A stretch of DNA of 60,000 bases from Membranipora membranacea (Eukaryota > Bryozoa > Gymnolaemata > Cheilostomatida > Membraniporidae). Position 1 is the stretch's first letter; each line of letters starts with the position of its first letter. The position numbers were made by a program, and so were the translations under genes. The stretch lies in the NCBI GenBank assembly GCA_914767715.1, contig OU612071.1, positions 24,551,681 through 24,611,680 of the forward strand, read 5' to 3'. This document shows, in pieces, positions 47,845 to 58,944 of the stretch. The notes under the pieces were generated by a model. The model did no database searches and was not told where the DNA came from. It saw only the letters and a program-made list of their open reading frames with translations.

Positions 47845-50800
47845 CTACAGCTCCTGCTCAGAAGCTGTGAATTGTTCATTCACATCTTCGGAGCGAGAGT
47901 CGTCCTCAACGGCAGGCAGAATATGGTATGCCATATTTATTATTTGCCTGTAATAAATATTGTCTTCATCGAGTCGATCCCAGGCTTTTACCCAAAACCT
48001 GTTGAGTCTTTCACATTTTAATTTTTTAGTTAGACTGCTAAAGCCTGCTGAAATCTCTTTCAGCTCCAGTTCTACAGAAGATCACTCCTTCCGTAACTCT
48101 TCAATCAACATAAATGTTGGGGGCTTAACAAACCTCACCTGGCGATTAAACTTGTTATGCCAGCCTGAAAACGGAAACAATATTATTCAATATGCACACA
48201 TAGCTCCTGTTTTAAAGAAGCCTGTGAATATTATTTACTTTCAAGCTATAGTAACGCCTCCCAATATTTGGTATCATATTGGAGGTATCTGGTTAATCAA
48301 GAGCACTGGCTCTTGATTAACCAGATACCTCCAATAGGATTTGTGGCAACATTTTAGATAGCCTATGAATTCAGTTGTCCGATGAGCTTCATTCAAATAA
48401 ATTTTCATCGTCATACCTAAGCAATATGTCATATACCAAAAGGCGCTACTATAGCTTTAACTTTATGATTTAAAGCATAGATTTTTGTAACACAGACACA
48501 AAATGTTGGTTGTTGCTCATTGCATACTGAGTGATGAACCTTTCTGATCAAGTGAAGATTGCTTTACAAGGGTTCAAATATGAACAACCCTAAACGAATT
48601 GTGAAATTGAATGTCAGTTACCTTCCAGAGAGTTATTTTTCCTTATCGCCTGTCGATACACTCCAGAATTTTGGCTCAAATCTTCCATTGAGCCATGTAA
48701 TCTCAAAATACTCAAACAACTGCCTGAAGTGAGGCTCGTTGTACTCCGCGACCACATAGCGATAAGCTTCCTGAATCAAGTGGACAGGTAGGTAGGAGAG
48801 CCCCCACAGAAACCCACAAACACGACGAGTTCTGTGGTGATGGCGATAGCCTGATGCGAGACCTGTAACATTAACCATGCACTCTCAAGTTTTTGAGGTT
48901 GAGCTGATGTGAGAAGTTATGCTAGTATAAAGTTTTTCTTGTTTCGTGGTTACTAACCTTTTAGAGAAACTTTTGTGCTTTCTCAATCATGACTAAATAA
49001 CTTCATAAGAAGTTAAAATTTGATATTTATTATATTATTAATATATCGGTTTATTGCATATTTATAATCATAATATTATTATTACTCATAGTCATAGTTA
49101 TTTATGCATAACGTTGACTTCTTACCAAGCTTTTGCACCCTGCGCCAGATGCATTTCCGGAAATGGAAGTTACATCCTACTATATGTACTCCTTGAAACG
49201 CTGATGAAAAAACAGCCCAGATCCCTAAACAGACAAATGAGATGATTTTTTATGATACAACTGTGCACAAGGCAATAAATGTCTTTTGTTTTAACAAGTG
49301 GAGGATTGGTCAAGGAAATATAACACAGAACAAGAACAACATTGCAAAACACTACCACTTTATTTGTTCTGTCACTGCGTGAAAAACATTCATAAAGATG
49401 ATTGTAGATTGACATTAAAAGCGTATATGTACCAAGAAAAAATGAAGAAGTTGCCCTCAATTAACAAACCCCAAAACGAAGCTTCATTATTGACATCTTG
49501 TGAATTAAAATTTACAGTTTGTATTTCAAATTTTACAGCTCAGTCAGGTGTGTTTTGATATTCTTTCACGAACAATTTAATTGTGTACCTTTCTCAAAAT
49601 CGATGATGATGGTTTGAACATTGAGATTGGCGATTTTCTTTAACTCATTGAACATCTATAAAAAGGCACAATGGAAAATATAATTGGAAAGCAGTCAGGC
49701 ATTCTTTAAAATACACCCAACCCGAATTTAAACACACAGTCTCAAATAAATACAGTGGAATAGTATAGTTATTATATTAGAAGATGTCAAGAATCATTTG
49801 ATACCAAGCTACTAGTTTGGAGAGGTTAATCGAAGGAAAAAAAATGTCAAAAATTGCTTAAAATCCTACTTCCTCTACATTAAATCTGAAATTCAGCCAC
49901 AGACCAAAGTGTCTTACACGCAAGCGATCAATTCTGCTATAGAGAATAATTAGCATGGTCATTAAAGTGAGGCTCTTCAATTGCCAAATCCGAGGAAAGT
50001 AGTTAAGAATAGGATCAGGTAACCACTTGACGACCTGCACAGGAGGAATTTCTGAATAATTTTAGTTCAACTTTAACATATTAACTTGTTTGTGATTAAT
50101 AATGGCGTGATTTTAAACGAGATAGTCTGATCAGTGGGTAACCTGTCGCTAATTAATCAGGATATCTAACCATCAAATAGTCTGCTTGCTGCTTTGAAGA
50201 CATAAGGACATATACGGAGGGTAGTTGCTCTTCCCTATCGGCTGTTCTAACAAAGCAGTTTATTGTCAGAAGTTGTTGGAAAGGTTTGACAACTGTCTTG
50301 AAGGTTCCATCTATACCCCTACAATTGAAATTAGTCATGCTCTAGAAAGAAAATAATATATTGAAAATACAACAATATTATGAAAAGAGGTGACAAAAGG
50401 AAGAAGACCTGCAAACATGCAAATTCAATATTTGGCCTGCTGCATCGGTAGATACTGTTTGTTGATACAGGATGACTTTCTAAATTACCGAGGCCCACGC
50501 ATCCCATACAATGTAGTGATTCTCCTCTACAGACAATAGTGAACCACTTGAATTCCTAGACTCAGGTTCGGTGGCAATGATTCCTTCAATTATTGTAATT
50601 TCAAACTTTGGTGCTTCCTGCCCTCGGGATGTTTGATTTGCATAGCAAGATACACCATCGGTATTATAAAGTTCCGTATTTCTGCAGTTTCTTCATAAAG
50701 CTTCTTAACAGCCCTATCAACAATTATTGATGTCGGGGCAAACGTATCCTCATTTACTAACTTTTCTGCCCGGTAGAATCAATAAACAAACAAAAATCAT

Positions 50801-51365
50801 CAGACTATCAGATAAACACATTCGTTTCAATGCAAGTAATCTGTAACATTCATAAATTATTAATGTCAGAGAGCAGACAAGCTTTATAGTTTGCCTATAG
50901 AGTCAACTACCATACCTATCTAGCGATGCGAGCACATTCTAGTGGTTTCCTATAGGCAGGATGATTGCGATCCCCTCTACTTATATTGAATGCTCCATTC
51001 GGCTCTTACACAATTGCTTTACACTTTGTTGGCTTGCCATACCTCGCACAACGCCATCAAACTACCACTTCCTATCAAGAGATCAGGATAGTATATCTAG
51101 TCATGTCAAGCCAACAGACAATTTCAGTACAATTCATGGTTTTATTATTAAATTTGTCAGTTGCGTTTTATTGGCAGCTTATTCCAAAATCAGGAAAATA
51201 TGTTTATGTTCAGTAGTTAGATGTCACTGAAGCACCTCACAATCCCTGTTCTCCTTAACATAGCGATGTCCTAGATGTCGATCGATTAAACAATTCCCTT
51301 TGCGCTGGGTCGCTGCTCTCACTAGCGCAAACCTCGGACCATCGATAACTGTATCTATACATTGC
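47845..51365 (-). pseudogene. FLYWCH-MULE transposase pseudogene, spliced
   Basis: Minus-strand blocks in transposase order: 51365-51227 (TQRKGNCLIDRHLGHRYV, first part of a FLYWCH finger); 51071-50935 (WRCARYGKPTKCKA, then an in-frame TAA, then NHPAY, second part); about 50762-50594 (FAPTSIIVDRAVKKLYEE); 50318-50170 (IDGTFKTVVKPFQQLLTI, the DGTF Asp of the MULE domain, and LPSVYVLMSSKQQADY); 49655-49589 (NVQTIIIDFEK, second Asp); 49224-49126 (VHIVGCNFHFRKCIWRRVQK, the C/FH motif); 48862-48622 (FLWGLSYLPVHLIQEA, EITWLNGRFEP, then a frame change before the RKNNSLEG motif); 48164-47845 (WHNKFNRQVRFVKPP, a TGA at 48084-48082, and the C-terminal helix). Splice sites are preserved. At least two stops and one frameshift make it non-functional. 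Confidence 0.88.
48277..48336. repeat. Perfect 28-bp hairpin with 4-base loop in the MULE intron
   Basis: The left arm starts TATTGGAGGTATCTGGTTAA and ends CAAGAGC; the loop is ACTG; the right arm is the exact reverse complement. It lies between the last two MULE exons. Confidence 0.93.
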
Positions 51366-51556
51366 CTGAAATGTGCATTATGATATATGTTATGCAGTAT
51401 GTATGTGCATAGGATTTAGTCGTTTTATCAATTTTTGTATTAATGAAGCTATGATAAGGATGATTAATTTTCCACTCTGACAAAGTATGAAGATTCTGCA
51501 ACACTTTTGTGTTTTGCCTGTGAGCAACTGCTCTGACCTGAGAATAGTGACAATAT

Positions 51557-51900
51557 TACCGCTATACCTCACCTATAAGGCCCGGGCCTTATAGATGAAG
51601 GCGCCTTAGAGAGTGGAGCATAATATGCGCCTATATTATAGATGGGCTATCATTTGAAGCATTTTTATATTTGACTTAGACCAAAACCGTGGTTTGAAAA
51701 GGAAAGCCACATAGCTCAGTAGACAGAGCACCTACCTTGTGAACACAATGTTGCGGGTTTGAATCCGATCGAGGTCAGTTTTTTTTTCCAAAGGGGTGCC
51801 TTGTAGCTGTTGGGTGCCTCATAACTGTAGCATTTTTAATTTTTCCAAGGGAGGTGCTTCACTTATAAGGCCGGTGCCTTATAAATGAGGTATTACAGTA
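51557..51900. mobile_element. ~344-bp MITE carrying a tRNA-like segment
   Basis: The ends are inverted with mismatches: the left TACCGCTATACCTCACCTAT and the right, reversed, TACTGTAATACCTCATTTAT, both continuing AAGGC. A TA dinucleotide may be the target duplication, as in Tc1/mariner-type MITEs, but it is too short to be sure. The element is nested in the 7.8-kb composite and encloses a tRNA-like sequence. Confidence 0.6.
51703..51776 (+). pseudogene. tRNA-derived sequence (Thr-like), decayed
   Basis: A-box-like TAGCTCAGTAGACAGAGCA and B-box-like GGTTTGAATCC stand at tRNA spacing, with D-stem GCTC/GAGC intact. The anticodon loop region CTTGTGA suggests TGT, but the anticodon and acceptor stems do not pair well. 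It is more likely a tRNA pseudogene or SINE head than a working tRNA. Confidence 0.6.
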
Positions 51901-51904
51901 TTAC

Positions 51905-52260
51905 TAAAGCTAGATCCTGATGCTGGATCATTGTTGAATCTTCTTGTCAGCGATTATAATATATGTTACAGACATTTAGAATATGATGTTTCTTAACATT
52001 TTTACCTATCATCGTCAAGTCTGGCCTCCTCCGATAGTTGCACTGCATCTTTTTCTTTTTCTATGAAAGAGATTCTGGTGCAATCGACAATATTGGAAAA
52101 AAGAATAAAACAGGACAAATTGAAAGATTTACATAAAACAATATCATGTCTTAGAAACTGACTTGCTCATCAGACAGGTCTACCCATACTGTTCCCTTGA
52201 CTGAGCCCGTGACAATTAAAGAGCTTTTTTATCTGTGATACACAAAATAACAAATTAAAT
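51905..52260 (-). other. Interior of the composite element; one weak exon candidate
   Basis: Minus-strand 52066-52012 reads EKEKDAVQLSEEARLDDD between a TTTCATAG acceptor and a GTAAAAAT donor. It could be an early exon of the MULE gene. Nothing else is seen. Confidence 0.35.
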
Positions 52261-52264
52261 ACCT

Positions 52265-52690
52265 CCACGTTTTACTAATTGGGGCCAAGTTTCAGTACTT
52301 GAGGCCAAGTTTTACTAATTGGGGCCAAGTTTCATTGCATGGGCCAAGTTTTACCATTTGGGGCCAAGCTTTACGAATTGGGGCCAAGTTTCATTGCATC
52401 GGGCCAAGTTTTATATTTGGGGCCAAGTTTGTCTCGGGCCAAGTTTGGCTCGGGCCAAGTTTGGCTCGGGCCAAGTTTGGCTCGGGCCAAGTTTGGCTCG
52501 GGCCAAGTTTGGCTCGGGCCAAGTTTGTCTCGGGCCAAGTTTGGCTCGGGCCAAGTTTGGCTCGGGCCAAGTTTGGCTCGGGCCAAGTTTGTCTCGGGCC
52601 AAGTTTGGCTCGGGCCAAGTTTGGCTCGGGCCAAGTTTGTCTCGGGCCAAGTTTGGCTCGGGCCAAGTTTGGCTCGGGCCAAGTTGTCGC
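52265..52690 (-). repeat. Right inverted end: ~20-bp then 16-bp tandem repeats
   Basis: 52265-52425 holds GGGGCCAAGTTTTACTAATT-type units and 52426-52686 about 16 copies of TTGGCTCGGGCCAAGT. Some units read GTCTCG instead of GGCTCG, a variant absent from the left end. It is the mirror image of 44861-45590. The frames here are repeat by-products. Confidence 0.95.
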
Positions 52691-52879
52691 GGATTCGTTC
52701 TGGCTACTACATAATAAGTGTATAAGTGTCTGTAGGAAAGAATTGAAATGACAAGACGCGGAAGAAAAGTATAGCACACTAAAATATAAATACGTATAAA
52801 CAGACAGTATCATGACGATCAAAGTTGTGTTGTAGTAGTTGTGTAGGGTGTTGTAGTTAGTTGTTAAGTCCTATCAGTT

Positions 52880-55800
52880 CTATTGGCTAGTAATGTGATT
52901 CACGAGTTTTTCTAAGAGTTCTATTTTTTTGTTATCGTTTTCTAGCATTTTCTCCATATATGCTACCTTCGATTCAACTTCCATTTTTAATAACTGGAGC
53001 TTCTGCTGTTCTGTGTCGTTTGTCTTCTTTCCCCTCGGATGCTTCCTAGGCTGCATTGTAGATGAAGCAGCAGGTCTGAAATGGAATGAAAGCAGATGTT
53101 AGTATGGCTTTTGGCGATCACATAAAATACTTCAATGACTTCAATGATTGTTAAACAACGATGCCTGCAACAATGAGGCCGTTCCCTACAAATAATGCAA
53201 CGCGTATTTATTATGTCTATAAGAAGTTGAAATCTCTCCTGCTGCTTAACAGAAATTCTAGCTATGGTATGAGCGGTGAATGAATCTCAAAAGGCGCTTA
53301 CTGAGTTTATATACCAGGCTGATTTGCATACAAATCATATGTCTCACTGAAACATCTTGCAATCGAGATAATGAATTTAAAGATATTTCTACTTACTCTG
53401 TTCCCACATCCACGGTCACATCCACCTGAGGGGCGTCTTCTTTGGCAACGTTGATGGCATCGTAAAATGCCTCGGAGTACTTGAAACTTCTCCTGTTTCT
53501 TCCTAATAATCACAGAATGCAATTTTGTATCATCCAAGGAATTTGAGTCATGAACAATGCAGGTTACAAGCATATGACACATCAGCCAGTTTTAAAAATA
53601 CCAAGTACAGGATACAAGCAATTCCTAAGGGCTGTGATCAAGTTCTATTATTGCTTTCACCGACAACACATGCCGAAATCAAGCGATAATCAGTTGCTTT
53701 TGCACTCAGGCATCTTATCTTCATTGTTAGGTATATAAGACAGGGAAATCATGTTGGTTAAAAGGGGGCCAAAGAAGGCCTAGTTTATATCCAGCAGTGG
53801 ATGATTAAGCAACGGCAACATACCACTCTGGCAGTTCCAGTCCTCTATCTCTTTATGGGTTTTTAGTAGACTCAGATACTGCCTCCGCAGATCCTTGCCT
53901 CGTCCTTTAATCATACCAGGGAAGCCCTTCTCTATAAGATTACCTTCGATGTCTTCCCAAATCTACAAAAAAAAACAGTGTTGACATGATGATAAAGCTG
54001 TAGGTGTGCAACAGAAATTCTGAAAATGAAACAGTTTTCTGCTGCCGGTTAATAAGAAGACAAATCCAAACAAAAAACATCCGGAAAGGTGAATTTTACA
54101 CAAATATCAAAACAATGTTTATGGAATTTAACATTCAATGATAGTTTATGGAGCAGACTCATAGGAAAGTGTTTCAACGATCCCAAGGACGGGTAACAAG
54201 CTCATCACATGATGATAGATTTCATTTCTAGCTATCCTTCCTTATCATCAAGAGTAAACGTAGTATGATAGGTAGCAAGGAATTTTCTTTCCAAAAAAAC
54301 TTAGTCCGCTAGTCTGGATGGTATGTGGCTGCTCCATTTTCGAACATTAAGCCTTTGCAAGTTGCATCAGCTTCCAAAATCAATCAGTAATTATTGGATT
54401 CCCCTTACCCTCTCCTTTTCGGCTTTTGATTTCGCCAGGTTGTACCCCTTTATAGCAGGCAGGCAGACTTTAATGAGAACCTCTTTCAGTTCCCTCGTAT
54501 ATGGAATAGGTTCTACAAATAAAAAATCTCAAAGCTGGCAAACAGCACGGACAATACTATCAAAGTAGAGACATGACATATTTCTTATGGGTTACAGTAC
54601 TGTCGGAAAAATACGGTCTTGCGTCATCATTAAGGCCTTTATTACTATTATTAGGGTTAACATATCATTACTACTATTAGGGTTTAAATATCATCTGTTA
54701 TGGACAAGCATGTGGAAACATACAAGTATATCAGTGACCATTACCTGTTCCCTCGCCCTCATACAGCTCCCTCTGTACATCCTCAAAATCCGACTCAGAC
54801 TCAACATCTGATACTGGGACTGGTACTTCTACTGGACTGGGAGGAGACACTAGCAGATTCCTAGCAAATAACCCTCCAGCAGCTTTTGGTGTTACCTGAG
54901 AAGAGGAAATATATTCTATCAAAGTCGTATTCATTGAATAGAGAGGCAAAAGTCAAATTCTTACAACAGCGAAAAGCAGGATAGCAATGCAAAAATCAGA
55001 CAGAGCATGGCACTATGTATTGGGATGTAATAGTGATGAAGCGAGTCAATAATCCTTATACAATTAGAATTTTACTGGAAATAAACATGACTGCTACTTG
55101 TTGTCTCAAAACTTAAATACATCAGCAGGTAACCAAATACATATAAGTAGGAGCTATCAAATAATTCTAGGCCGAAAATACTGTGATATATCAGGTATGA
55201 GTGGGTGGAAAAAGCTGTGTTTACACTGTGTCAGCTTTGTGTAATGTATTAACACACATCTAGGTGATGTGTGCATATCCCTTTAAAAAACCCAAAAAAT
55301 GCCGACTGCATGGTAACGCAGCGTTTACATAAGTCAATATTGTATTTCCTACCACTTACCTCACCAGACGAAGTGGGTGTGGAAACTTGATATCGTTTTG
55401 GTTTTGTTTTTGGTGAGGGTGTCTTCATAAGCTACAATTATCAATACACCTTGATGGAAACAACATGGCCTCAATACATCAATAATTGTAGTGACTTTTG
55501 CGGCCTATACTTGCACGGTATCCGGACTAAGTCCCGTAGATCAAAATCTGTGTTTTGATTAGGGGTTTGGGTGTGTGTTTGGGGTAACTGGTTGTGGTTT
55601 TTGGGCTACGCTTTCTCTATAACTTTGTCCCTGACTCACTTGGACACCAGTACAATTCTATTGTCCACGAGTAGGGCCAGTTATACCATTAAAAAATGAG
55701 TCTTACTAATGCATCTTACCGAGTGCTTCTTAGCCTTAGCAACAATCTTCCGTGATGCCGCCTTTACCTTATTCTTAGAACCCTTCGGTCGACCCCTCCG

Positions 55801-56710
55801 TTTTTTGGTGACAACAACCTCACTACAAATATAAAAAAGGTAGCTATTAAAACTTGAAAATGAAGCTGAGTGATGAAAGCAAAACTATTTTACTTTTAGC
55901 CCCAGCCTTTTCATGACTTGGTGGCATTGGTGCATCATGGGAGGCCAACAAAACTGTTGTTTGTTTTTTGTCGGTGCTGCCTTAGGTGGTATGATCAGGC
56001 GGAAATAAAAGGCTTTATGAAAACTCAACAGCCGTACTTACAGCTGAAGTAAGACCAATCCAATGACTGGTGGCCACAGCACCTGCAGTGTCTATACGAC
56101 CATAGAATAATGCAGAAACTTTTACATATACGCGGCTCGGACCGGCAACTTTTCAACATGAACAAAGCAGAACAATACAATTTAAAACAATAGCAGGCGA
56201 GCTCTGTTCAGTAGTCAAAGTCCAGTTTGCAATCATTAACACAGAAGGGCAGACTTAGAAGACACACCAAACTGTTGGGCCAACTCAACCCTAAGATGAA
56301 GTAGTCTGGACTTTAACCACTGAACTAAGGAAAGGAACAATAAGCGGTATCAAACCTTTCAGTGTCAGCCTGTGATGAGGGTGCATTCATCATGACTGAT
56401 GAGGGACAAGGAAAAGCAAGATTACACACCAGTACACATCTTTAACCCATTATACAATCGTATGCTTTACGGGCGGTGTAAACACATAAACTTAATCACA
56501 ATAATTATCAGTGACCGGTTATTGCCTGTGAAATGAGTGAAGCGTCCATGACTGACACCAACAAAGCTGAGCAATTTCTGCATGTACCATTTAAGATCGT
56601 AGTATACATAATTCAAATCCCTTTTTCAAACGTACCTTCTTCCTTCAGCCCATGCTGAATAGGATTCGGCGTTTCCTCTGTTAGGATACTTAGATCTGGT
56701 ATGACATCAT
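52880..56710 (-). CDS. AT-hook, Myb/SANT-like, coiled-coil nuclear protein; nine exons, 5' end not seen
   Basis: Exons (high to low): 56710-56636, 56395-56356, 55822-55720, 55431-55360, 54895-54745, 54512-54409, 53962-53824, 53502-53397, 53075-52880 (TAG). All are GT-AG and every phase matches, giving about 327 residues. Order of features: acidic start (VIPDLSILTEETPNPI), AT-hook KKRRGRPKGSKNK, basic Ser/Pro/Thr region, acidic SDVESESDFEDVQREL, a Myb/SANT-like or trihelix-like domain (IPYTRELKEVLIKVCLPA ... IWEDIEGNLIEKGFPG, KDLRRQYLSLLKTHKEIEDW, FKYSEAFYDAI), a basic stretch and a C-terminal coiled coil (KLQLLKMEVESKVAYMEKML). This is the layout of DNA-binding partners of Harbinger transposases and of related nuclear proteins. 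It converges on the HARBI1-like gene. An upstream exon is required because the first exon begins out of phase. It shows no damage. Confidence 0.85.
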
Positions 56711-57115
56711 CTACAAACAAAGAATCTTGTCATGGGCTGCACTGGGTAACGATACGTATGGCAGGCAAAAATGGTGAGGTTTTTGTATCAAAATCTTCCC
56801 TATGTCTCATTATACACAAAATATCAAATTGTAAATAAATTGCTAGCAGTTTTGAGTTTACAGCCTCTTCAGCCAAGGATGGGTCGAATTACACAATCAC
56901 CCGCAAACTAACCACTGTAGTGAGGTAGTCTGCCTGAGCAAAAGAGTGCCAGCAAACAAACTCTCAAGCAAATGGGGACTCAAAAGCATAGCACTTTGCC
57001 AAAGTCCACTATTATCACCAACAAAACCCCAAACTTTGGCAAAGTAAACCTTTTAGAGTGTTAACTGACATTGTGTTATGCTTTTCAGCCCCAAGGTGCC
57101 CATGCTCAAACATTT
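56711..57115. other. No exon recognised upstream of the Myb/SANT-like gene
   Basis: The missing 5' exon of the 52880-56710 gene should lie here or beyond the hAT-like element. I could not pick it out; it may be short. Confidence 0.4.
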
Positions 57116-57124
57116 GTTGTGGAT

Positions 57125-58027
57125 CAGCTGTGGGCAATCTGCGGCCTTTTTGCCAGTGCGGCCTAATGGGTAATATTTTGCGGCCTAATTGTGGCCTTAT
57201 GCCTGTAAAACTTTTTATACATTGATTTTGATTCCCCTTTTTTGAAGTGGAGGACCAAGTATGCATAGCGCTCTGTAAGCTCAAGATATTATTAAAAAGT
57301 GGCCATTCTGTATTATGCATGTAGCTAAGCTTCCCAGCCACTCTTACTACTTTATCAAGTTGTTGTCCTTTCGAAATAACACAAAACAGTGACCTTTGAA
57401 TGTTAAAATTACAAGTTTCTCTAACATTATAGTAATTCTTTTTTGTAAAGCAGTCTCTGTGGACAAAATTCCTTTTGTGACAAGTGCTCCTGCATTATGG
57501 CTGAAATATTCCATACTGAATTCTTCATTTCACAATCATTTGCGAAAATTTCCCTCCTTTGAGAGAGGACGGGAGCTGTAAGGTGAAAACTTTGACAGGA
57601 CACAAAAAATCTTTGAAATTTTTTTTCCCGCTCCACAAAAATACTTCCTTCTCCATCAAAACAGACCTGTATTAACTTGATTTACAATTTAACCCCTGGG
57701 AGGGCGCTACAGCACCCCTCCTGCACCCACCCTGGGCTTTGTCATACACATGAAACATGAGGATACGGATATGTACACAATCAAATCATGAGGTAAAATG
57801 ACATCACTAAACTCCAGAAGATTAGATAAACCAATATTTCTGCCGAGTTGATGGTTTTCGCAACATGCTGCAGTTTTTAGACATAAATCTGTTTTAGTTT
57901 TTACAAAATAGGAAGTGCCAAAATTGCTACTCCAGTTCCAATTTTATCCCTGAAAGATATGTTGCGGCCTTTTGAGTTGAGCTGGCATAAAATGTGGCCT
58001 TTTTCAAGAAAAGGTTGCCCACCCATG
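57125..58027. mobile_element. 903-bp non-autonomous hAT-like element, 8-bp target duplication
   Basis: The left end is CAGCTGTGGGCAATCTGC and the right, reversed, CATGGGTGGGCAACC. TTGTGGAT flanks both sides exactly (57117-57124 and 58028-58035). The 8-bp duplication and the CAxxxGTGGGCAAxC ends, followed by repeated GCGGCC motifs, fit hAT-superfamily elements. The interior has subterminal TGCGGCCT copies on the left and GCGGCCTTTT/GTGGCCTTTTT on the right, and no transposase. Confidence 0.85.
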
Positions 58028-58144
58028 TTGTGGATGATAGGAGCAATCTCCTACCACTCTAATTTTACTGATCTGTATGGCTAAGATAAGATAGATATAG
58101 AGTTGCAATAAATAATAGTAGTGACTCAGTCCCACTACCAGTCT

Positions 58145-58200
58145 CACTAACTAAGTTAAGTAAGTGAGTTAGTGAGATTGGGAGTGAGACACTGACTGAC
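58145..58200. repeat. Imperfect hairpin (CTCACTAACT/AGTTAGTGAG)
   Basis: The core arms of 10 bp extend outward with mismatches (CAGTCCCACTACCAGT against ATTGGGAGTGAGACACTG), giving a roughly 30-bp imperfect arm around the loop AAGTTAAGTAAGTG. It may be a very short MITE. Confidence 0.6.
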
Positions 58201-58550
58201 AGGTTAGATTGTTTTGCCCATTATTAGGATAATTAAAAAAAGGTAGCTAAGAGAAAAAAGGAACTTGCTGGAAAAATGCCTCACCCATCTCTGTAAACGA
58301 CATGGTTGGGAGAATGCTTGAGTTGTCAAAGAATTAAAGTTATTTGGAATTGTCTTGAATGACTGCCTGAACTGATCCCTACACTCTTCTCCACATTTAT
58401 GATCACCTGACCATAAAGTGGGCGGAGACTTAATTGGGAAAACCAATCAACTGGCAATAAAAATTTATTTGTCTGGCCAAGTAAAATATCTGGATTTACC
58501 AATGTCAATGGGATTTCCCATGAATATTTTTATTATTAATATTTCTTACG

Positions 58551-58815
58551 GAGGCCGCGAATTTACCTATAAGGTATATATATTAAATAATCATTAATTA
58601 TAATCATTTTCATTGGGAAATCCAACTGAATAGATTTTATGATTAGGTATACGGTTTTTCAATGATATTGACATGAAACTTAGAATTATCTCCTCATTGG
58701 TAATAGGGAGACAACTTGAATTCAAGTTGGATTCCGTTGGATTTCCCCATGAAAATGGGATTTCCATCGATTATTTATTGATTATTTAATATATATACCA
58801 AGGTCGCGAATTTAC
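58551..58815. mobile_element. ~260-bp AT-rich MITE
   Basis: The left (GCGAATTTACCTATAAGGTA, ATTAAATAATCATTAAT, GGGAAATCCAAC) and right, reversed (CGCGACCTTGGTATATAT, ATTAAATAATCAATAAAT, GGGGAAATCCAAC) halves pair over about 75 bp. GCGAATTTACCT is present in direct orientation at both edges. A partial copy lies at 37690-37830. There is no coding capacity. Confidence 0.78.
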
Positions 58816-58944
58816 CTAATATCAACCGATGAGAACAATTTAATAAGTTATTGTACAGCAGGGTAATCAATGTTCAACTATTACTAAACCACTGAGATGT
58901 AGAAAATGGATGCGCTATAAATATAATAATAAGAATAATAATAA

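Larger units (their letters stand above)
44851..52696. mobile_element. 7.8-kb FB-like composite element with minisatellite ends, carrying a MULE pseudogene
   Basis: GTTCTGGC occurs directly at 44843-44850 and 52697-52704, and joining the flanks restores a continuous 118-bp repeat unit; this supports an 8-bp target duplication. The ends are inverted: the left starts GGAAGCGCGACAACTTGG and the right, reversed, GAATCCGCGACAACTTGG. Both then run into 16-bp repeats (ACTTGGCCCGAGCCAA) and further in ~20-bp repeats (CCCCAATTAGTAAAACTTGG). Inside lie a duplicated segment, a FLYWCH-MULE transposase remnant (47845-51365) and a tRNA-like MITE. Inverted ends built of tandem repeats are known from foldback elements such as Drosophila FB. 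An 8-bp duplication fits MULE-type integration. The pseudogene may be the element's own former transposase. Confidence 0.85.

Noticed and set aside
51703-51776. Functional tRNA-Thr gene
   Set aside because: Acceptor and anticodon stems pair poorly although both promoter boxes are good.
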